From assembly GCA_963931925.1 (NCBI GenBank), contig OZ007569.1:42929521-42993520 (forward strand): DNA of 64,000 nt. The letters run 5' to 3'. Both the position numbers and the translations under genes were made by a program. How positions within the stretch are numbered: position 1 is the stretch's first letter; the number at the start of each line of letters is the position of its first letter. This DNA is from Onchidella celtica. Its lineage: Eukaryota > Mollusca > Gastropoda > Systellommatophora > Onchidiidae. Under the pieces are notes generated by a model. The model made no database searches, was not told the origin of the DNA, and saw nothing but the letters and a program-made list of their open reading frames with translations. This document shows, in pieces, positions 63,425 through 64,000 of this stretch.

Positions 63425-64000
63425 TTAGTAAATCTGGATAATTAGGTGGATCTTATTAGTAAATCTGGATAGTTAGGTAGATTCGGATAGTAAATCTGGA
63501 TAGTTAGGTAGATTCGGATAGTAAATCTGGATAGTTAGGTAGATTCGGATAGTAAATCTGGATAGTTAGGTAGATTCGGATAGTAAATCTGGATAGTTAG
63601 GTAGATTCGGACAGTAAATCTGGATAGTTAGGTAGATTCGGATAGTAAATCTGGATAGTTAGGTAGATTCGGATAGCAAATCTGGATAGTTAGGTAGATT
63701 CGGATAGTAAATCTGGATAGTTTGGTAGAACCGGAAAGTAAGTCTGGATAGTTAAGTGGATCCAGATAAATTTGGATAGTTGGACAAATCCGGATAGTGA
63801 GTCTGGATAGTAAGATAGATCTGGATAGTAAATCTGGATATTTAGGTAGATCTGGATAGTAAATCTAGAAAGCTAGGTAGATCGGGATACTAAATCTGGA
63901 TTAATTAGGTAAATCTGGAGACATAGGTAGATTTGGATACTTGGGTAGATTTGAAACGGTCGTGCAGATGTGGAAAGTCTAGTAAATCAGGACACACAGG

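Larger units (their letters stand above)
62920..63960 (+). repeat. Minisatellite with 31-bp unit in amylase intron 4
   Basis: Many copies of GTAAATCTGGATAGTTAG plus GTAGATTCGGATA. Units at 63470-63720 are almost identical and the outer ones are diverged. The array is interrupted by the inverted-repeat element at 63127-63424. Confidence 0.9.

Overview
The window is animal nuclear DNA, most likely from a lophotrochozoan and probably a mollusc. The sequence shows spliced genes with GT/AG junctions and long AT-rich non-coding stretches. It also shows many GA/CT and poly-C microsatellites, tRNA-derived SINEs, RTE-like LINEs and TTAGGG-type interstitial telomeric repeats. The mollusc assignment is inferred from repeat style and protein flavour; nothing here proves it. 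There are no bacterial-type operons.

Layout. (1) 1.7-8.0 kb, minus strand: four phase-compatible exons of a gene resembling TAF1A, a subunit of the RNA polymerase I factor SL1. One intron holds an internally deleted piggyBac-like element (3387-4018), and another holds a 5'-truncated RTE-like LINE (5532-6817) next to a tRNA-derived SINE. (2) 13.65-15.43 kb, plus strand: a 591-residue ankyrin-repeat protein in one coding exon. It alternates 33- and 30-residue repeats and ends in a basic stretch plus the CaaX box CVLS. (3) 18.2-19.2 kb, minus strand: a class A GPCR, apparently broken by a frameshifting deletion in TM4. (4) 22.1-29.5 kb, plus strand: an orphan terminal exon of a type-B carboxylesterase, followed by a complete three-exon paralogue (about 582 residues) with an intact Ser-Glu-His triad. 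(5) 29.7-30.65 kb: eight copies of a 113-bp satellite unit. (6) 32-39.5 kb: copies of an unclassified dispersed repeat, including a head-to-tail dimer, and two 3' ends of an RNase H-bearing LINE. (7) 40.55-44.03 kb, minus strand: a 1157-residue ankyrin protein with a SOCS-box-like C-terminal region. It is a paralogue of the gene at 13.65 kb. An intact LINE (about 44.23-48.05 kb) sits just upstream of it in the opposite orientation, probably in its 5'UTR intron. (8) 48-57.4 kb: no convincing gene, but several foldback (MITE-like) elements. (9) 57.4 kb to the right edge, plus strand: the 5' half of an alpha-amylase gene with a TATA box, signal-peptide exon and three further exons. The catalytic residues lie beyond the window.

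The genes have unrelated jobs (rRNA transcription, ankyrin scaffold or ubiquitin-ligase adaptor, chemosensing or peptide sensing, ester hydrolysis, starch digestion) and do not form a pathway. The least familiar items are the two ankyrin paralogues, which share an N-terminus and a UTR-intron architecture but carry different C-terminal modules (CaaX versus SOCS box), and the set of small terminal-inverted-repeat elements.
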